Of a stretch of DNA of 64,000 bases, positions 59,180 to 64,000 are shown in pieces. The position numbers and the translations under genes are program-made. Source of the DNA: Candolleomyces eurysporus (Eukaryota > Basidiomycota > Agaricomycetes > Agaricales > Psathyrellaceae); the NCBI GenBank assembly GCA_027579435.1, contig JANBPK010001057.1, forward strand, positions 27,627 through 91,626, written 5' to 3'. Numbering within the stretch: the first letter of the stretch is position 1; each line of letters starts with the position of its first letter. The notes under the pieces are model-generated. The model ran no database searches and had not been told where the DNA came from. It worked only from the letters and a program-made list of their open reading frames with translations.

Positions 59180-59660
59180 TGTGCAATTCATGGCGCTTGT
59201 GCTGATTCTCATCGTGATTGTTCTAAAGGTAGAGCGTGAAAAACATCCCGTGCCATCTCTCCTGTGCTCTATAGAAGATTCGAAGACAACCAAATGAATA
59301 ATCGATGCCCAAAGGCCATACGGAAGGCGCTTCTTTAAGCGCTATGAGATATCAACAGCAGGTCGAAAGTACTCCAGTCCATCTCTTCCATCTTGCCCAA
59401 CACCTTCCAAGATAGATATGAAACGACAAATTGGGCTCCTCTTCATCTTGAGCTCTGTGAGAATGCGATGTCTGGATCTTCCTTCACACGCTGTGAGATA
59501 AAAAAAATTTCTTCCGGCGAGAAGCAATCATGATCGGGTGCTTAGGCCATCAACGCGCCCACCTCCTCCTCGGGAGTAGCTTTATGAGGGAAGATACTCA
59601 AAAAGCTGTACCTGTCTTAACTGATAAATCTCATGTCAGGGAACCGTTGTAATGGCTATG
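59180..59660 (-). pseudogene. Companion ORF unit upstream of 7TM-E
   Basis: Same unit as above. A minus-strand frame reads K-M-K-R-S-P-I-C-R-F-I-S-I-L-E-G-V-G, the others are broken. 59661-60160 is the outer flank (compare 18061-18500). Confidence 0.45.
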
Positions 59661-60160
59661 GACGCCTGCACCGAAACTCCACTAGTGGTGGGGGAAGGTG
59701 GTCAGAACCTGATCTATTCCGACCATATGAGCAATTCACATCACCGTTAGAGCAGAGGCGTTCGTGTGCCCGGTCGTGTGTGATACGCCATGCTATTTTT
59801 CAACAAAGGGTGTTGACGAGGTTGCATCTAGCATGTCAGCGCCGATTAAGAAAAGTATAGAAGAGTGCTTTGTGGGGTAAGGAGAACCGGTAAACGTATG
59901 AGCTCAGAGAATTGTATTCCCTGAGTTATTCTGTTGCTCACTCTTATAAAGCTATCAGAATTTTTCCCCCAATGTGTTTTTGATGCAAGCTTTATATATG
60001 ACTACATGCCTACCTGATGTCTTTGGAAGCTCCTACATGTTGATCACAAACATTGGTATTTTGAGATAAGCTGGGCACAAAGACGGTGCACCAGTCCTTA
60101 GAATGTAGCGGCCGTGGCAATTGGATTGGCATGAATTGTACTTGGAGTGGAGCTGACACG

Positions 60161-60342
60161 GACCTAGAGCAGACAGGGATGTCATCATAGGGAGGATTAT
60201 CACCCACCAATATTCCATGCAAACTATATAACAGCAATACACCTGTGGTGAAAAACCTGTGAGCCCTGCCAGCCAATGGCTGGAAAAAATCAGGCTACCG
60301 CACTCACCAGCAGTGCGTCACTGATCATAACTATCAGCAAAG
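60161..60342 (-). pseudogene. 7TM relict F, cut by element sequence
   Basis: Exon 3 is complete at 60164-60242 (79 nt; Y-C-C-Y-I-V-C-M-E-Y-W-W-V-I-I-L-P-M-M-T-S). The end of exon 2 (I-V-M-I-S-D-A-L-L) is present at about 60313-60342. Beyond 60342 the match to other 7TM genes stops and repeat-element sequence begins. Exons 4, 5 and the 5' part are missing. Confidence 0.75.
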
Positions 60343-62100
60343 GGGAAAATGCTTGAATGGAAGCTCACACAAATGACACCAGAAGGTGGCCAATGGCACA
60401 CCCCAGGCAGTATGAGCATACAAAAGGAATGGTGTCGCTTTAAAGATGTTGCTCTCAACCTAGGCAACAACCTGGCAAACAAGGAGATGGTTAGAGTAAA
60501 TAAAAACCTCAAGATGTGGGAGAGTTGAAGGAAGGCTGCACTAGCGGCAATCAAGGAGATATCAAACCAGGACCTTGACATACAACTGAGCAAAATAGAC
60601 ACCAACATCAGCCAAATCAGAGCACTAAAAACTCAACATATGAGAGACAGAGTCACGGTGAAGAGATCAAGATGGTGAGACCACTAAAACACCAACACTG
60701 CACACAGCCCAACCAGATAGGTCAAGCCGCACAAGATCCTTAAGTCAATGCCTTGTAACATAGTCAAGCTGCATGAAATCAAGTGCAAGTTGTGGGGGTA
60801 TTAGTGAGTATTAAGAATTAGTTAAATTATTCTCTGCTAAAACCAGGGGTTGAGGTGTGTACACTTCACAAATCAAGTATCTTTGTCTTTTCCTTTAACA
60901 AATATTATCCCAGGCAAGATAAAAGTCACAACTAGTTGATTGCAAACACAAAGTAAGACAAAATAAAACAGCAGTAATTCTCTGGGGAAAACTACGCTAC
61001 AAGAGTCCGTTGTATATATACTATCTGGAGCCACACAATCACCAGAGCTTGGTAAATAGGTGTACACAAGATTTATAAATAAAAGAGTCCAGGCCCCAGC
61101 TAGAGAGACAGAAAAAGAGATAAACAGAGGGTATTGGATATGCCAAGGTGCCGCCATGCAACTTCCAGGCTGCACCATGACTATTAATAAATGCCTTCTT
61201 GACTTTTCTGGTTAGCCAAATGAAATGCCAGAGTTGATCAAGGGTGGTCGGTCTACATTTATACCAACCACTGCCCTGGTGTGCTCTTGCTCAAGCTGCA
61301 TGAGGAGAAATTGGACCTCTGTCAATTGAGCAGTGTTGTCTTGGCAAATTCCTGGTGACTGCTTTCTGGGTTATCTCTTTTCATGAATGACCTTTCCTTT
61401 CAGAGTATTTTGAGCTCCTTTATCATGCCATGCCAGTCATCATGCCATTTGATGTGCCAGAGCCTTGCCACGCATCTCTTGTGTGCTTAGGGACAAGTCC
61501 CTACTGCTCAAGCACTGAATATACTCAATTAATGTGAGGCCACATGAGAGGTAAAGTACCTTAAGTGCCCAAGAAACTTCCTCTACTGCCTAGTAGTGAA
61601 ACCAGGTCGTTCTGTTTCAGGGTAGGCTGTTTGATCTGAAGTGGCACCAACCAGCTAACATACTAAACCCTAATCTCAGGTATGACCATGTATTGAATTT
61701 ATGAACTCATTATTCAATAAAATGGTATTTTATTTGCAAAAAAGCAAACATGGTCATATCATCTCCCCCAAAACCAGTTCTTGACTGTCCTCAGTCGCAG
61801 TGTACAGAGCAGCAGTTCTGATCCTTTGCCTTTGAGAAAACACCCAGTCTAGCCTTGGTGCAGTGCGATAGGATGCTATCGCACCACATCAGAACTTCCT
61901 TTGTCTTTTGCATACACTTGTCCCGACTCTTACCCAGTCTTGTTGTGTGTGAGAGAATTCCCAGGGTGTGGCCCCATCAGGCACATGGAAGCAAAATCTG
62001 ATTGGCTGTGCCTTGTGGCCATCACAATTTAATTTTTGATGCCTCTTGACCTGTCAGGCGCCTATTGTACCATTCTGTTGATACACCACCTGTGTAGATA
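60343..62100. mobile_element. LTR-retroelement remnants, left part
   Basis: CpG-poor sequence. 60343-60672 has a plus-strand frame with few stops (W-K-L-T-Q-M-T-P-E-G-G-Q-W, then V-A-L-N-L-G-N-N-L-A-N-K), of unknown origin but probably element-encoded. At 61761, reading down the minus strand, a TGATATGACCATG LTR-like start is preceded by a TGGGGGAGA polypurine tract, so this is probably a 3' LTR. No intact gag or pol frame remains. Confidence 0.55.
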
Positions 62101-62740
62101 CCTGCCAAAATTCACAAGTTAGTTTGTAAAGTTTGCAAACCAACTTAAATATTGAACAAGATCTTCTTGAAGGAAGGGAAATATAAGAGTTGGAGTTATC
62201 CCTGACTGTCAACTAAGCAGATGCCCTAGAGAATGAAAGAATGTTGAGTAAGATGGTTCTGTGATGACACTTTAAGTTCACAAAGTTTACAAAGGTCTTG
62301 CAAACATATCTGAAACACAGTAATACTATTTGAAGTCTAACTAGCATGCCTGACCTGGCAAGGTATGGTGCTGGAAGGAGTTGTGCACATTATAAGGGAA
62401 TTTGCCCTGACACTCACTAAGCCAAAGCCTTCACAAAGCAGCTGGTGGCTTTGGGAATTGATGAGCAATCCGCTAAGTTAATAAATGTTGACCTGACCTG
62501 AATTGGAAGGAACAGAAGTGGTGACCGATTTTGGACAGCTAATCTGAAGTTCATGAACCTGTATGGAAAACCAGAAAGCACAACTAAAGCATATGTAGTC
62601 ATTGACCCAAAGCTTAGTCAGCCTGTCCATAGCCAAGAGAAAGGAGTCAGCAGAGTAGTGAAGAAGTATGCCCTGGTGGAGCCAAGCACCCAAAAGTCAG
62701 ATCAATTTGTTGGATTGGGTTCATGAACAGAAGGGCACAG
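62101..62740 (+). mobile_element. Element internal sequence, CpG-depleted copy
   Basis: 62137-62480 aligns with 63661-64000 at most positions, but nearly every CpG of the second copy is TpG or CpA here. The sequence is non-coding now, with many stops in all frames. It ends directly before an LTR-like start at 62741. Confidence 0.6.
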
Positions 62741-63288
62741 TGATATGACCATGTTCGCTTTTTTGCAAATAAGTACCAGTTTTATTGAATAACAAGTCCA
62801 TAATTCAATACATGGTCATGTCTATCTAATCTCTATGCTATGAAACCCTGCCAGCACTAAGATAACTCACACGGTGCAAAGGATAATGAAAGAGTACACT
62901 ACTCTTGGGTTCACAAGAGTTGGAGTCTACTTGAGGACTGCTGACTTAGAGGTGCACCTGCCATATACCTGAGATTAGGGTGTAGTATGTTAGCTGGTGA
63001 AGAGATCGAGAATGGTGAGACTACTAACACACACACAACCTAACACCTAACACCAACTCCAAGTCGAGCCGTGCAAGGTAAGTAGTGTGTATAAACCTTT
63101 TGTAGTCATGCTGCACCAAAATCGGGGGTGCGAGTATGGGGGGTAGTGTAGAGTATTAAGAATTTACAAGTTCTCTCTCTTGTGCACACTAGTTCCAAAT
63201 AATCGAGGAGTGCTCAATAGTCACACAGTTAACCCGTAAGGTTATGTCTTTATAGCTTTGATCTTTCCCTTACTTAGTATCATGCCGC
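62741..63288 (+). mobile_element. LTR-like copy 2 and following sequence
   Basis: Starts TGATATGACCATGTTCGC and is homologous to the minus-strand start at 61761 and to 63289. It contains ATACCTGAGATTAGGGT, shared in inverse at 61665. From 63000, GGTGAAGAGATCGAGAATGG matches 60659 onward in the same direction. Confidence 0.5.
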
Positions 63289-64000
63289 TGATACGACCGC
63301 GTCTGTTTTAGCAAATACAAGTTCAATTTTTNGCAATAATAAACTACAAATTTGACATGGTCTGAGTCTCTAAGCACAAGAACAACTACGCTATCAATAA
63401 GGTTCACATGGCTTGAGAAGAAAAAGAGTTAGTACTACGACTCTAGGGACACGAGAGTTGAAGCTACTAAAGGCTGTCAACTTGAAACTGCCCCAGTTGT
63501 ACCATACCCTGACTGGAGAAGCTACATTAATTGACGCCATGCTAAAAGTCAGGCGGCTCGACTGAAGCGGCTTCAGAGGGTCATATACCTTTACAACGCA
63601 ACTGTCAGTGATATGCTGTCTGCGTAGATACCCTCTCAAATTCGCAAACCCATTCGTAAGGTTTGCGAATCAACAAAGACAATTAAAACAGATCTTCTTG
63701 AAGGAAGGGAAATATAAGAGTTGGGGTTATCCCTGACTGTCAACTAAGCAGACACCCTAGAGAACGAAAGAACGTTGAGTAAGACGGTTCTGCAACGACA
63801 CTTTAAGTTCACAAAGGTCTCGCAAATGTATCTGAAACGCAGTCATACTATTTGAAGTCTAACTAGCATGCCTGACCTGGCGAGGTACGATGTTAGAGGG
63901 AGTTGTGCACATTACAAGGGAATTTGCCTGACACTCGCTAAGCAGAAGACTTCNACAAAGCAGCTGGTGGCTTCGAGAATTGATGAGTGATCCGCTAAGT
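63289..64000 (+). mobile_element. LTR-like copy 3 and CpG-rich internal copy
   Basis: Starts TGATACGACCGCGTC, the CpG-retaining form of copy 2. 63623-64000 repeats 62101-62480 with CpG sites kept, and runs off the window edge. N at 63332 and 63954. Confidence 0.55.

Overview
The window looks like a repeat-driven, gene-family-rich region of an agaricomycete (basidiomycete) fungus. The evidence is short GT-AG introns (about 50-70 bp), a Psathyrella velutina-type beta-propeller lectin, families of unknown 7TM proteins of the kind expanded in Agaricomycetes, two DUF3533/SNG1 genes and LTR-retroelement debris. A Rhizoctonia-like (Cantharellales) source is my best guess, but the sequence alone does not prove it. 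Introns, exon phases and stops below were worked out by hand from splice motifs and from comparison between paralogs inside the window. Several Ns in coding sequence behave as spurious extra bases, because deleting them restores frame.

Layout. 1-1.5 kb: a repeat-rich single-pass surface protein, minus strand, cut by the window edge. 2.6-3.4 kb: first member (A) of a small coiled-coil family with an N-S-H-N-R-K-S-T-R-D signature; B lies at 24 kb, a pseudogene C at 41 kb and a 5' relict at 35.7 kb. 3.5-12 kb: four minus-strand members (P1-P4) of a single-pass membrane family ending in a PPxY motif. 12.9-28 kb and 55.6-60.3 kb: a 7TM family, with three intact-looking or near-intact genes in each direction of decay: B, D and E intact, A and C damaged, plus relicts, most of them with a second small ORF upstream. 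25.7-31.3 kb: a thymidylate synthase pseudogene, then the lectin gene and a thymidylate synthase gene sharing a 175-bp divergent promoter with two MluI cell-cycle boxes. 31.8-40.5 kb: four plus-strand PPxY members (P5-P8), some preceded by 3' fragments of thymidylate synthase that record how the array was duplicated. 42.3-52.8 kb: a duplicated SNG1-like gene flanking two small secreted-peptide genes, a DUF6533-type 7TM gene and a Nudix pseudogene. 53.5-54.6 kb: a chimeric lectin pseudogene. 60.3-64 kb: LTR-element remnants that cut a 7TM gene.

How things fit together. The window is dominated by duplication and decay of membrane-protein families. The PPxY proteins have a beta-rich ectodomain, no signal peptide, one membrane segment and a tail ending in a WW-domain ligand, so they look like surface proteins turned over through a Rsp5/Nedd4-type ubiquitin ligase. 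The strongest candidates for something undescribed are this PPxY array, with its thymidylate-synthase-tagged duplication units, and the small coiled-coil family.
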